Notes: a model not told the origin generated them from the sequence alone. 64,000 bases of DNA from Paenibacillus sp. OVF10 (GCA_022836915.1 CP094668.1:310001-374000), one strand, 5' to 3'. Positions 1-9,314 are shown, counted from the first letter of the stretch. Numbers and translations: made by a program.

Positions 1-453
1 AACAAAGATGCCGTTGCACTCGAAGCCTTCACCCAATACTGCGCGGACTATACTTCACTGATTGACGGGTATGTTCGACAGGAAGGTCCGGTGCTGGAAC
101 GCTTCAAGCAACTGGTTACCGAGGTTCTCCATCTGCATGATGAAGATCCCTACGGGCTGCTGCTGATTTCACAGAATCATGAAATATTCATTGAAGCCGG
201 AAGCAGCGAGGATTACCGTCAGCCATTGGATGCGTTGATGGATCTGATCGATCAGGGAATGATGCGGGGTGAACTGCCTCAGCAGGATTCACGGCTCACA
301 GCCGTTCTGGTGATCGGTGCGATTACACGTATGGCGGTCTCCAGTATGCAAGGTGAGCTACCAGAGCTGTTGGTACCTTATACGGGGAAACGGTTCACCG
401 ACTTGCATCAATGTTGGGGCAGGTACCCCAAGAGTAGCGAGGGAGAGTGGTAG
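1..453 (+). CDS. TetR/AcrR-family regulator, C-terminal part
   Basis: The open frame runs from the window edge, so the N-terminal helix-turn-helix lies outside. The visible 150 residues are all-helical and look like the ligand-binding and dimerisation domain of a TetR repressor: a helix ending in LRxFxxxV-like spacing, a middle segment GLLLISQNHE, and a late helix LVIGAITRMAVSS. The family normally represses a neighbouring gene by binding a palindrome and releases it on ligand binding. The flavodoxin-like oxidoreductase 170 bases downstream, on the same strand but behind a terminator, is a plausible target. Family assignment rests on overall pattern only, because the diagnostic HTH is missing. 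Confidence 0.6.
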   Translation, partial: NKDAVALEAFTQYCADYTSLIDGYVRQEGPVLERFKQLVTEVLHLHDEDPYGLLLISQNHEIFIEAGSSEDYRQPLDALMDLIDQGMMRGELPQQDSRLTAVLVIGAITRMAVSSMQGELPELLVPYTGKRFTDLHQCWGRYPKSSEGEW

Positions 454-550
454 CCATTCTGACCTCGCAGAACACCAAGTAAGGCTCGGGGCTACACGTT
501 ATAAAAAGAGAATCGTCAACATACCATCAGGATATACCAGATGGATTATC

Positions 551-576
551 GGGTCATACGTGACCTTTTCTTTTTG
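551..576 (+). terminator. Terminator after TetR gene
   Basis: A short hairpin GGTCA-TACG-TGACC is followed by TTTTCTTTTT, about 100 bases after the TetR stop codon. It separates this gene from the oxidoreductase that follows. Confidence 0.7.
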
Positions 577-627
577 CACATGAGGTTAGTGTTCATTAAC
601 TAAAATAGTCAGGATGTGTCATTTTCC

Positions 628-1205
628 ATGAAAAAAATATTAATTATTCAAGGCAATCCCGTCTCACCCAGTTACAACGGCGCAATCGCCGAGGCTTACC
701 GCAAAGGTGCGGTGCAAGCTGGTGCTGACGTCCGCATGATCACCTTGAACGAGTTGGCGTTCAACATGAATCTGGAAGGAGGATATCGTAATAAACTTCC
801 ACTTGAACCAGATTTGCTGGAGGCCCAAGAAGCAATCAAATGGGCCGAGCATCTCGTATGGGTGTTCCCAATATGGTGGGGAGGACCGCCTGCCCTGCTG
901 AAAGGTTTTGTAGACCGAATCTTCATGCCAGGTTACGCCTTCAAGTATCAAAAGGAAAACCCTTCCCCGATCAGTTGCTCAAAGGCCGTACCGCCCGCAT
1001 GATCACCACGATGGATGGTCCGAGCTGGTACTTCAAATGGTTCCAAGGTGAGCCTGCACATAAAATGATGAAAATCTCCACATTTGGACTTACCGGCATC
1101 AAACCCGTGCGGATAACAACCGTAGATCAAGTTGGGAAGAAGTCAGATGAACAGAGAAAGAATTGGTTGGATAAGATCGAACAGCTTGGGCGGAAGATGG
1201 GGTAA
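628..1205 (+). CDS. NAD(P)H dehydrogenase (quinone), flavodoxin fold; one frameshift
   Basis: Flavodoxin-like NAD(P)H:quinone oxidoreductase of the MdaB/YwrO/KefF type, about 192 residues once repaired, which is the family length. It is expected to bind FMN or FAD and make two-electron reductions of quinones in the cytoplasm. The N-terminus has the flavodoxin strand KKILIIQGNP; the middle shows the family segment FPIWWGGPPALLKGFVDR around residue 80; the second half contains the LLKGRTARMITTMDGP segment. The ATG at 628 follows AGGATG at 611-616; a GTG at 616 is possible. The frame breaks at about 950-959. One extra A in the run at 950-953 restores the family-like sequence YQKGKPFPDQLLKGR, so the shift is probably an assembly error. 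Confidence 0.85.
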
Positions 1206-1206
1206 A

Positions 1207-1340
1207 AGATTTCTGCAAGAAAGCCTCATCGGAAGTATACGCTTCTCTCCAGATGTTCACCTTGTAAGTTAAATCAAAAATCTGGGGATAAGCGTAATTC
1301 AGAGGTAGTCCTGTAATCCGCGAGTGGCGCAATTGTCATT
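1207..1340 (+). repeat. Repeat family A, copy 1 (left-truncated)
   Basis: This copy starts just after the oxidoreductase stop codon with TTTCTGCAAGAAAGC. It shares GCATACGCTTC-like, TTCACCTTGTAA, AATCTGGGGATAA and GAGTGGC blocks in the same order as the copies at 12771, 49335 and 50979. The left terminal part (ATTTACACGA...) found in the others is absent here. Confidence 0.7.
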
Positions 1341-1387
1341 TTAGTTTAACTTATATCAGAAAGCAGGAAATGTGCCTATTCTCAGTT

Positions 1388-1438
1388 ACAAAAAAAGGTT
1401 GTCCCTACGTCTTGTTCAAGACGTAGGGGACAACCCTT
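1388..1438 (-). terminator. Terminator of nik operon
   Basis: A near-perfect stem of about 17 bp (GGTTGTCCC...GGGACAACC) with a tiny loop, followed on the minus strand by a run of seven T. It lies beyond nikE, with repeat copy B1 between them. Confidence 0.85.
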
Positions 1439-1453
1439 TAGCATTCATTATGA

Positions 1454-1650
1454 TCTAACGAACCGTAAACACGCTATTAGTGCCATTTTCGATAAGTATG
1501 CGGTTTAACGAATCGTAGACGCGTTATTTCCTCGATCTGTGTATCTTTGGGCAGTTTTCCACTGGTTTGCACCGGAATAACTTCACTGAGGTTCGTTACA
1601 TTTTGCATTCCACGCTAAATCGCCATTTAACGCTCATTCGGTTCGTTAGC
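1454..1650. repeat. Repeat family B, copy 1: four 25-bp units, two direct then two inverted
   Basis: Units at 1454-1478 and 1504-1528 read TCTAACGAAC...ACACGCTATT on the plus strand. Units at 1576-1600 and about 1626-1650 are the same motif on the minus strand. Unit starts are offset by 0, 50, 122 and 172 bases. The copy at 21886-22082 has exactly the same offsets, although the sequence between units has diverged. The whole is an interrupted palindrome of 197 bp between nikE and its terminator. Confidence 0.85.
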
Positions 1651-1683
1651 GACTTGCCCATCTACAACCATACAAACAACGCA

Positions 1684-2482
1684 TTACCCAAACGAAATAC
1701 GACCTGATGGATGCTCAGGCAAAATAGCTGTAACCAACTGCCGCACAGCTGGATGATCCGACTGCATTACCGAATCCCCGCATCACCGCTATAGACCAGC
1801 TTCCCTGATCCATTACCGCAATGCGGTCACAGATCGTCATGGCAGCCCGAATATCATGCGTGATAAAGAGGTACGACAACCCGTAGGACGCCCTGAGCTC
1901 CGCCAATAAGGATAGAATTTGAGTCTGGTGCACCATGTCTAGGCTGCTGATTGATTCGTCCAGTACGATTAACTTTGGCTTGAGCGCGATGGCTCGTGCG
2001 ATGTTAATTCGCTGTAATTGACCGCCACTGAACTGGTGCGGAAGCTTGCTCCCATCCTCAGGTGTAAGTCCAACCTGCTCAAGCAGTTGTCCAACCACAC
2101 GAAGTTGTTCTTTGGCCGACAATCGCTCGTAATTATCCAGCGGCTCCCCAATGATCTGCGCGGCAGTCATAAGCGGATTCACAGCCGAATAACAGTCCTG
2201 GAACACGACTTGCAGATCACGTCGTAATCCCTTGAGTACAGGTTTGCTAGATCGATAGATATCCTGCCCTTGAAATAAAACCTGACCCTGGCTAGGCTTC
2301 TCCAGACCAAGAATAATTTTGCCCAAGGTACTTTTACCTGCCCCACTCGTACCCAACAGTCCCAGACAAACACCCTTTTCAATCGTAAGTGAGATGTCTG
2401 CCAGCACAGGAGGACGCGCTCCCGAACGATCCAGCCAATTGCGTTTGCCATAGCTATGGCTTACTTCACGTACCTGAAGCAT
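1684..2482 (-). CDS. nikE: Nickel/peptide-type ABC transporter ATPase, NikE-like; two frameshifts
   Basis: Second ATPase of the importer; it hydrolyses ATP on the inner face of the membrane to drive uptake through NikBC. It shows a Walker A GTSGAGKST, a signature FSGGQLQRINIARAI, a Walker B LIVLDESISSLD and an H-loop FITHD. Start: ATG at 2482 behind GAGGAGG; an upstream in-frame start at 2518 has no comparable site. The frame breaks twice near the end. Adding one base at 1801-1802 and one in the C run at 1776-1779 gives MDQGKLVYSGD and then a family-like C-terminus ending in SGRISFG at 1684. Without repair the protein would end in an unrelated tail at 1715. Confidence 0.85.
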
Positions 2483-2643
2483 CAGGTCATCCTCCTCTCT
2501 TCTACTTGGCAGAAGCAATCTCTGTAGAAAATGAAATTACACATCACCATGCCAATTCCATCTCTACGACTGCCCACTCAAAATACAGTTCATACCCGCT
2601 CTACAGATACTCTCATTGAACGATCCATCCCACATGTCATTCG

Positions 2644-3449
2644 CTATCGTCCCAAAGACATACTGGGTCTGGCATTTAACAACATCCGGGTATACTCATG
2701 CTGCGGGTGATCGAACAGTTGATACACATCCGCCTGCTCCACAATTCGCCCCTTCTGCATAACCGCGACTTCATCTGCCATTTGTGAGATCACGCCCAGA
2801 TCGTGAGAGATGAGTAAGATGGATGTGCCGTATTCCGTACGTAAACGATCCAATTCCTGAAGCACCTTGAACTGATTCACGACATCCAGTGCCGTCGTTG
2901 GTTCATCAGCAATAACCAAGGCGGGTCGCAGGCACATCGATATGGCAATCATCACCCGCTGCAACATACCGCCACTCAGTTGGAAGGGATATCGCTTCAT
3001 CAGTTTAGCTGGTTCGGGCAGGTTCATATCTGCCAAGGCAGCAATGGCCCGCTCCCTGGCAGCTGCTTTGGACATTCCCGTATGCGTACGCAAGGTTTCA
3101 ATGAATTGAGATCCAATCGTATATACGGGTGTAAAAGCATTCATCGGATTCTGCATAATAAATCCGATGTCCTTGCCCCGGATGCGCCGCATCTCCTCAC
3201 CTGACAACGAGCCAAGCTCCCGTCCATTCAGACGGATGCTGCCCGACACTTCCATCCTGCGTGGATCAAGCAGATGGAGCAAGGCATTACATGTAACGGT
3301 CTTGCCGCTGCCACTCTCGCCGACTAGACCGAAGACACGACCTTTTTTAATTCAAAATCTATGGGCTCCAGTAACGGGACTGAACCCTTCGCTGTTCTAA
3401 GATTCACTTGCAGACCACGAACTTCGAGTACCTTCGCTGCATCATCCAT
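2644..3449 (-). CDS. nikD: Nickel/peptide-type ABC transporter ATPase, NikD-like; one frameshift
   Basis: First ATPase of the importer. The repaired N-terminus reads MDDAAKVLEV and carries a Walker A GESGSGKT; further on are the Q-loop region FIMQNPMNAF, a signature LSGGMLQRVMIAI, a Walker B ALVIADEPTTALD and the H-loop LLISHD. Start: ATG at 3449, behind GGAGGTG with eight bases spacing. The frame is broken at the T run 3343-3348 (an A run in the gene). One more base joins the two halves directly into the Walker A region. It lies between nikC and nikE and belongs with them. Confidence 0.87.
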
Positions 3450-3487
3450 CGTTACGTTCACCTCCATATGCCTTCGGTCTCGAACCA

Positions 3488-4316
3488 CTACCTTTTTGCA
3501 ATGCCATAACGCTCGGATAACGCTTCACCCAAGATGTTGAACGTAATGACTACCAGCAGAATCAATGCACCCGGGTAGATCATCAACTCCGGATGACTGC
3601 GAATGTAACCTGTTCCTTCATGAATCATGGCCCCCATTCTGCATTCGGGGTTGAATACCAAGCCCCAAGAAGGACAGAGCGGATATATCCATAATCGCCC
3701 AGCCCATCTCCAGTGTGCCCATCACAACAATGGGACGCTGCACGTTGGGGATGATATGTCTACGGATAATCGTCCACGAAGACGAGCCGCTAATCCGCGC
3801 CGCTGCGATGAAGTTCCGTTCCTTCAGACTGACGACCATATTCCTACAGATGCGTGCATAATACACCCACTGCACCATCATGAGGGCCAGAAGCACCTGC
3901 ATCAGACCTGGGCCGAAAATCCCCACAATGCCCAGCACCAGTACTAGATTCGGAAACGCCATAATGCCTTCACACAAGCGCATCAACAGACTGTCCACCC
4001 AGCCACCAAGGTAACCGGAGATGGAGCCTACAATGACACCTATGAGCAAAGATGACAGGAAGATCAGGGTAGCAAATCCAAGCGACACTCTCGCTCCATA
4101 CATCAGCCTAGTGAGATTGTCGCGTCCCAGATGATCCGTTCCGAGCCAATGCTCAAGCGATGGACTCGCCAGCTTCTGCAACAGATTCACCTTCACCGGG
4201 TCATGAGGAGCAATCCATGGGGCTAATAACGCGATCACGAAGAAAAGCAATATGATCACCGAGCAGATCTGGATGGCTCTCTGTCCTTTAAATACCGCAC
4301 GCCATTTGTTTATCAA
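3488..4316 (-). CDS. nikC: Nickel/peptide-type ABC permease, NikC-like; two frameshifts
   Basis: Inner-membrane permease of the DppC/OppC/NikC type. It has the N-terminal OppC leader helix (IQICSVIILLFFVIALLAPWIAP), the segment HWLGTDHLGRDNLTRLMYG typical of this subfamily, and the cytoplasmic EAA loop around AARISGSSSWTIIRRHIIP that docks the ATPases. The start is TTG at 4316, overlapping the nikB stop (TTGA), a sign of translational coupling. The frame breaks at the G run 3647-3650 and the C run 3631-3635. Adding one base to each gives the family C-terminus beginning GIQPPNAEWGAMIHEG and ending at 3488, for about 276 residues, the usual length. Confidence 0.88.
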
Positions 4317-5257
4317 TGTTCTGCCCGTCCTTTCGCTGAAATCCGTGGGTCCATAACGAGCTGCACCAGATCAACGAGCAGATTGCATACGATGAACAGG
4401 CATGCCGCCAGGAAGACATAACATTGAATCACGGGAATATCCCGGTTAAATATCGCATCGACAAAGTATCGTCCGAACCCAGGCCAGGAAAACACCTGCT
4501 CTACAATAATGGTGCCTGTGAGCAGCTTGCCCATACTCATCCCCATCCCCGTGATGAGGGGTGATATAGCGATCTTCAGGACATGTTTCAGCATGATGAC
4601 TCGTTCGCGAATCCCGCGTGTTCTAGCGTACTGTACATACGTCTCCTGCAATTGCTCCAGTACACTGGAACGTAATAATCGGGTGTAGATCGCGATAAGA
4701 ATCAAGGAGAGTGTAATCGTAGGCAGCACCAGATTCTCCCACGATCCACGTCCTTCCACAGGCAGCCAGTCCAGCTTCACCGAGAAAAAGAAGATCAACA
4801 GATAACCAAGCCAGAATTGCGGGATCGACGCGCCAAAATAGGAAATAGCACGGCTGACCATGTCAATCCAGCTATTCTTGTACACCGCCGCCAGTATTCC
4901 CAAAGGAATACTTACCAAAGCGGATAACAACATACTCCAAAAGGCTAGTTCAGCCGTAGCGGGAATCCTTAGTTTCACTTCATCCCATACGGGTTTGTTG
5001 GTGAGATATGAGGTGCCAAAGTCGAGCTTGGCAATCTTCTGAATCGTATGCACATACTGGGTTAATAAGGGCTGATCCAGACCGAATTCATGCCGTTTTT
5101 GCGCAAGCAGCTCCGGTGTTGGATAGATATGAGCGGCTGTCAGATAAGCCTCGGCTGGATCAACCGGTGAAATATGAATAAGCGCAAAGGTAACAAGTGT
5201 AGCGATAAAAACGATAGGAATGATCGCGATCATTCGTTTCCCAATATAACTGATCAC
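4313..5257 (-). CDS. nikB: Nickel/peptide-type ABC permease, NikB-like
   Basis: Inner-membrane permease of the DppB/OppB/NikB type, about 314 residues with six predicted membrane helices. The N-terminal helix IAIIPIVFIATLVTFALIHI is followed by the subfamily segment DPAEAYL. The EAA-like loop (RTRGIRERVIMLKHVLK) contacts the ATPase, and the late segment VEQVFSWPGFGRYFVDAI is a hallmark of the family. A GTG at 5257, eight bases after GGGAGG, is the likely start; a TTG at 5260 is an alternative. It heads the permease-ATPase part of the operon and pairs with NikC to form the channel. Confidence 0.9.
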   Translation of the reverse strand: MISYIGKRMIAIIPIVFIATLVTFALIHISPVDPAEAYLTAAHIYPTPELLAQKRHEFGLDQPLLTQYVHTIQKIAKLDFGTSYLTNKPVWDEVKLRIPATAELAFWSMLLSALVSIPLGILAAVYKNSWIDMVSRAISYFGASIPQFWLGYLLIFFFSVKLDWLPVEGRGSWENLVLPTITLSLILIAIYTRLLRSSVLEQLQETYVQYARTRGIRERVIMLKHVLKIAISPLITGMGMSMGKLLTGTIIVEQVFSWPGFGRYFVDAIFNRDIPVIQCYVFLAACLFIVCNLLVDLVQLVMDPRISAKGRAEH

Positions 5258-5333
5258 CAAACGTTCCTCCCTTTTATCAAGCTACATGACCTTACTAAGG
5301 CCTTACCACTTCCAAAATTAAAGTAATTACTAC

Positions 5334-6968
5334 TTATTGATTGCCCAATTCAATGCCCACAAACGGATTTTCGTCACGGTTCGCCGGGAAAATAAAGTTG
5401 GAGATTTTCTTCTGATATACAGCCGTTTTCTTAATATAAGAGATTGGTACGATCGCCGATTGCTCCTGAAGTGTTTTCAAGATAGAGCCATACAGCTCCT
5501 GGCGTTTCGTCTCGTTTGTAGATGACAGTGCTGCATGCACCTGATCGTCCAGTTCCTTTTTCATCGGCAACGCACTCAAGGTCTCGGAAATCCCGAATCC
5601 AGGGCTCGCCACAACGTTAATGAAGGAATGTGGATCATATGGAGCGCCATAGTTGTACCAGAAATACAGGTCGAAATCATTAGCTTTCAAACGTTTGATC
5701 TGAACCGTCAGTTCCAGCCCAGTGAGGTTTACTTTAACCCCAAGCTCGCTCCATTCCGCCTGAATGGTCTCAGCCATCGCTTTCTGAATCGGGTCTGTCT
5801 TGTCAAAAATCATCTCGAAATCAAGCTGCTGACCGTCTTTCTCACGAACCGTACCACCTGCAGGCAGCTTCCAGCCCGCTTCATCCAGTAAAGCTTTGGA
5901 TTTCTCCACGTCATACGTGATCGGTTCCAAGTCTACATTGGTGTACGGATAGTTTTTGGACAATACGGTATCGGCTGGTTCTTCCAATCCGGAAGTAACA
6001 CCTTCCACCATCGCCTGTTTATTAAACCCTTGCTGAAGCGCCATCCGCACTCTGACATCGGACAGCTTTGGATTGGAAGAGTTCAGCAGCAGACTGCGTG
6101 TGCCCACCGGATCAGACAATTGGGTCACATATTTATCATTGTCACGCAGCTCCTGGAACGCATCCAGACTGATCATACCTTCACCATAGATCAGGTCGAG
6201 ATCGCCTTTTTCAAAAGCAAGGACACGGGTTTCACCGTCAGGAATGATTTTGACCGTAATCTGATCCACCTTTGGTGCTGTTCCCCAATAATTCGGATTG
6301 CGTTTGAAAACAGCAGATTCGTCCTGCTTGTATTCAGCCAGCATCCACGGGCCCGTTCCAACTGGCTCTTTGATGCCTTGGGAAGTATCTCCGTCATCAG
6401 GGAATCCAGCTTCACCCAGGAAGCGGAACGGACGGACCACAGACAAGTCCTGAAGAACCGGATAATATGGCTCTGTGAGTGTCAATCGGAAAGTATGGTC
6501 ATCCACAACTTCTGTCTTGTCGAGCACACCTACAATGCCCAGCCAGCTATGTGTATCTTTGTTTTTCATTACAGCGTCAAAGTTCTTTTTCACAATCTCA
6601 GCATTAAATGGCGTACCATCTGAAAATTTCACACCTTGGCGAAGCTTGAATGTATATACCTTGCCGTCATCGGAGATGGTCCATGATTCTGCCAGAGCAG
6701 GTTCCAGTTTTCCGTCCTTCTGGTAACTGATCAGTGGCTCATAGAGCATGGATTGGGCAAATAATTGCGAAGGATTGTACGTATGCGGATTCATTGTACC
6801 GATATCACGTGGCCATGACATCGTAATCGACTTCGTAGATGTTTGATCCGAAGCAGCAGATGAGGATTCATCTCCACTTCCTGTATTGCTGCAACCCACA
6901 ATAACGAATAACAACAAGAGCATAGTTGCCAGCGTGAGGGCCGAAGATTTGCGATGTTGAACAGACAT
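5334..6968 (-). CDS. nikA: Nickel/metallophore-binding lipoprotein, NikA/CntA-like
   Basis: Extracellular solute-binding lipoprotein of the SBP_bac_5 family, about 544 residues from ATG 6968. It has a lipoprotein signal peptide with the cysteine at the end of LLLLFVIVGC. Similarity to E. coli NikA as I remember it is strong: the opening WPRDIGTMNPHTYNPSQLF, the RPFRF motif that in NikA includes a ligand arginine, PVGTGPW, and GAPYDPHSF near residue 450. The tryptophan before GAPYDPH in NikA is tyrosine here. NikA-type proteins bind nickel complexed to small chelators, and Gram-positive relatives (CntA) bind opine metallophores. A Fur box 29 bases upstream argues for iron- or metal-responsive control. 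No metallophore synthesis genes lie in the window. Confidence 0.85.
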   Translation of the reverse strand: MSVQHRKSSALTLATMLLLLFVIVGCSNTGSGDESSSAASDQTSTKSITMSWPRDIGTMNPHTYNPSQLFAQSMLYEPLISYQKDGKLEPALAESWTISDDGKVYTFKLRQGVKFSDGTPFNAEIVKKNFDAVMKNKDTHSWLGIVGVLDKTEVVDDHTFRLTLTEPYYPVLQDLSVVRPFRFLGEAGFPDDGDTSQGIKEPVGTGPWMLAEYKQDESAVFKRNPNYWGTAPKVDQITVKIIPDGETRVLAFEKGDLDLIYGEGMISLDAFQELRDNDKYVTQLSDPVGTRSLLLNSSNPKLSDVRVRMALQQGFNKQAMVEGVTSGLEEPADTVLSKNYPYTNVDLEPITYDVEKSKALLDEAGWKLPAGGTVREKDGQQLDFEMIFDKTDPIQKAMAETIQAEWSELGVKVNLTGLELTVQIKRLKANDFDLYFWYNYGAPYDPHSFINVVASPGFGISETLSALPMKKELDDQVHAALSSTNETKRQELYGSILKTLQEQSAIVPISYIKKTAVYQKKISNFIFPANRDENPFVGIELGNQ

Positions 6969-6996
6969 GGATGTTGAACCCCTTTTCTCTATTTTA

Positions 6997-7011
6997 TGAT
7001 AATGATTATCA
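6997..7011. promoter_or_regulatory. Fur box upstream of nikA
   Basis: TGATAATGATTATCA is an exact match to the 7-1-7 Fur consensus of Bacillus (TGATAATNATTATCA) and is a perfect palindrome. It lies just downstream of the predicted nikA promoter, a repressing position. Confidence 0.9.
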
Positions 7012-7024
7012 TATTCATCCATTA

Positions 7025-7053
7025 AGAATAGGCAGGAGCCCTCCTTTTGTCAA
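7025..7053 (-). promoter_or_regulatory. Predicted sigma-A promoter of nik operon
   Basis: On the minus strand, TTGACA (7048-7053) is separated by 17 bases from TATTCT (7025-7030). The Fur box begins about 14 bases further downstream. Confidence 0.65.
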
Positions 7054-7087
7054 CAAAATTCGACATAGTATGTGTTGTTATTAAAAT

Positions 7088-7123
7088 AGCCAAAAAAGCC
7101 CTTCCTATAGGAGGAAGAGCCTC
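7088..7123 (-). terminator. Terminator after the mannanase gene
   Basis: On the minus strand GGCTCTTCC pairs with GGAAGGGC and is followed by six T. It closes the mannan uptake operon before the nikA promoter. Confidence 0.7.
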
Positions 7124-7262
7124 TCGACCTGAATATAAATTGCAACTGCAAAAATAAGTTCCACAATAATCTGCTATTCCTTGCTCACAGCAAGGTAATC
7201 ACGAAAGTACATATGCAGATATATTACTGAAATCCATCTTCATACGCCTTCTTGTTTCTCAT

Positions 7263-8204
7263 TTAAACGTCTACAGCGATGCCCTCATAGAACCGACGAA
7301 TCACCTGCTCCGCTGGCTTGCCGTAAACTCCATATCCGTCATCGGTCAGCGCATCCTTCTCCGCGTGCAGATGTGCGCTCCAATCCCACAGACCGAATCC
7401 GCGTACCCAATGACGCTGACTGACATGCCGGAACATCGCCTCATAGAAACGCTCCTGTTCCTCCGCATTCACTTCGCCTTCCAGTCCCCAATCGTTTGGT
7501 ACCTGGGCTGATCCACTGCGGCTGGGACAGCCTGCTTCTGCTAAGAAGAAAGGTTTGCCGTAGGGAGCAATCGCCTGCTCAATTCGATCCAGCTGTGCCT
7601 CCCAATCTCCGATGGGATAATACCCACTGGAAGAGATGACGTCCACAGCATCCCACCATTTCACATGACCTTCCTGATATTTGTCTGTATTGTATGACAC
7701 CGGTCCCGTGTACACTTCACGCACACCAGCGATTACCTCGCGCCATTCCTGATCCCGACGCTCGGATTGCACCATCTCACAGCCTACGATGAACATCTCA
7801 CACTTTTCCTGCTCTGCAATCCCTGCATAATGCTTCTGAAATGCCGTGTAACTGCAGAACCAATCCTTCCACTTCGGCTCACAAGGCACATCGATATCAA
7901 AAAAGTTAATGTGTGCACGCCATGTGCCGTCGGTGCAGTTAACGGTTGGTTTCAGAATGATACGCAGCCCGAGTGTACGGGCATAACGAATCATGTCGAT
8001 TAGTTCATCATCCTCCACCAGATGTTCACCCCGATACTTGACCTCTACCGCCTGCGGATGATCCTGATGTGCCGCCAGTGCAAAAATAACATGTGAACTG
8101 CCTGTACGTTCAGCCATCAGGCGCAAGGATTCTTTGGCTTCCGGCTTGCGGAAGTCGCCCTTGCCACTCATCCAGCCAAATGTAAATCCCTTAATATAAT
8201 CCAT
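7263..8204 (-). CDS. GH113-type beta-mannanase, intracellular
   Basis: TIM-barrel glycoside hydrolase of about 313 residues resembling the GH113 endo-beta-1,4-mannanases. The opening (KGFTFGWMSGKGDF) and two catalytic-glutamate regions fit this family: FIVGCEMVQSE around residue 140 (acid/base) and FFLAEAGCPSRSG around residue 235 (nucleophile). There is no signal peptide, so it should cut imported mannooligosaccharides in the cytoplasm. ATG at 8204 is eight bases after GGGGAG. It is the last gene of the operon binding protein - two permeases - GH130 - GH113, and pairs with the GH130 enzyme 70 bases upstream. The family call is by motif memory; a neighbouring barrel family cannot be excluded. 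Confidence 0.75.
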   Translation of the reverse strand: MDYIKGFTFGWMSGKGDFRKPEAKESLRLMAERTGSSHVIFALAAHQDHPQAVEVKYRGEHLVEDDELIDMIRYARTLGLRIILKPTVNCTDGTWRAHINFFDIDVPCEPKWKDWFCSYTAFQKHYAGIAEQEKCEMFIVGCEMVQSERRDQEWREVIAGVREVYTGPVSYNTDKYQEGHVKWWDAVDVISSSGYYPIGDWEAQLDRIEQAIAPYGKPFFLAEAGCPSRSGSAQVPNDWGLEGEVNAEEQERFYEAMFRHVSQRHWVRGFGLWDWSAHLHAEKDALTDDGYGVYGKPAEQVIRRFYEGIAVDV

Positions 8205-8276
8205 ATGCATTGCTCCCCAGTGTTCCTGTTAACTTAATGTAAATACAATGACCGAATATATACACTTTCACTTCAA

Positions 8277-9314
8277 TTACAGCTTGCCTTCCTCGTGATC
8301 TCCTGCAATGACTTCGTCCGTCTCGATCACATAGTTCACGATCTCTTCGATGGTCGTGTAAGCCACGCCCACATACGTGTCGGCTGCGCCGTAATAGATG
8401 GCGATACGTCCGGTATCAGCATCATGCAGTGTTGCACACGGGAAGATGACGTTATCAACGAAGCCTTGCTCCTCGTACCATTTTTCCGGTGTCAGTACAA
8501 AGTTAGAAGAACGATATTTTACTTTGGAGGGTTCATCTAGATCCAGAATGACCGCACCCATGCTATATACCAAACCGTTACAGGTTCCAGTGACGCCGTG
8601 GTAGAACATCAGCCAGCCTTCAGACGTTTCAATCGGAGCAGGACCGCCGCCAATTTTGACCGATTGCCACCAGCCCTGGCCGCCTTTGCTCATCACATGA
8701 CGGTGCTTGCCCCAATACACGAGATCCGGGCTTTCGCTCAGGAAAATATCCCCGAATGGCGTATGTCCACTGTCACTTGGTCTGGACAACATTACATAGT
8801 TATCGTTGATTTTGCGTGGGAACAACACGCCATTCCGGTTGAATGGCAGCATTGGATTTTCGAGGCGGACAAATGTTTTAAAGTCATCTGTTTTGGCCAG
8901 ACCCAGTGCTGCACCGTAGAAGTCTGTACACCAGATGATGTAATACGTGTCTTCGACTTTGACCAAACGTGGATCGTACGCATAGTTCGGCATAAACGGA
9001 TCGCCATTTTCATCCACAAATGCAATACGCTCCTCTTCAATCGTCCACTCCAGACCGTCCTCACTCGCCCCCATGTGCAGGTGCGGACGGCCATTAACGG
9101 TTTCAGCGCGGAATACACCAATGAATTTTCCTTCATACGGTATAACAGCACTGTTGAAAATACGGGCAACACCCTTGACCGGGTTACGCGGAACCACCGG
9201 ATTCGCCGAGTGTCTCCATACCGGGCCTTCCGTTCCCTCCGGTTTGGCTTCCCATGGCATATTCGGCAAAGCATCCCCAACAATGTGTACGTTTTTCGTT
9301 TCGGCAACTGACAT
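8277..9314 (-). CDS. GH130 beta-mannoside phosphorylase (short, subfamily 2-like)
   Basis: Five-bladed propeller enzyme of 345 residues in family GH130, which phosphorolyses beta-mannosides to mannose-1-phosphate. The catalytic aspartate lies in NYAYDPRLV around residue 115. Other family features are IFNSAVIPYEGKFIGVFRAE near the N-terminus and GGGPAPIETSEGWLMFYHGV near residue 225. Compared with the longer GH130 enzyme at 14169 it lacks the extended N-terminal helix, as expected for the mannooligosaccharide phosphorylase subgroup. Subfamily 2 also contains enzymes acting on beta-1,4-mannosyl-GlcNAc and beta-1,2-mannosides, so the linkage is inferred from the locus. It is translated 23 bases after the permease gene. 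Confidence 0.8.
   Translation of the reverse strand: MSVAETKNVHIVGDALPNMPWEAKPEGTEGPVWRHSANPVVPRNPVKGVARIFNSAVIPYEGKFIGVFRAETVNGRPHLHMGASEDGLEWTIEEERIAFVDENGDPFMPNYAYDPRLVKVEDTYYIIWCTDFYGAALGLAKTDDFKTFVRLENPMLPFNRNGVLFPRKINDNYVMLSRPSDSGHTPFGDIFLSESPDLVYWGKHRHVMSKGGQGWWQSVKIGGGPAPIETSEGWLMFYHGVTGTCNGLVYSMGAVILDLDEPSKVKYRSSNFVLTPEKWYEEQGFVDNVIFPCATLHDADTGRIAIYYGAADTYVGVAYTTIEEIVNYVIETDEVIAGDHEEGKL

Noticed and set aside
616-1205. Pseudogene call for the split oxidoreductase and the other split genes
   Set aside because: Each is restored by one base in a homopolymer and no other decay is visible, so assembly error is more likely.
1454-1650. CRISPR-like array of 25-bp repeats
   Set aside because: Only two units share each orientation, the other two are inverted, and no cas genes are present; the layout is a palindromic element.
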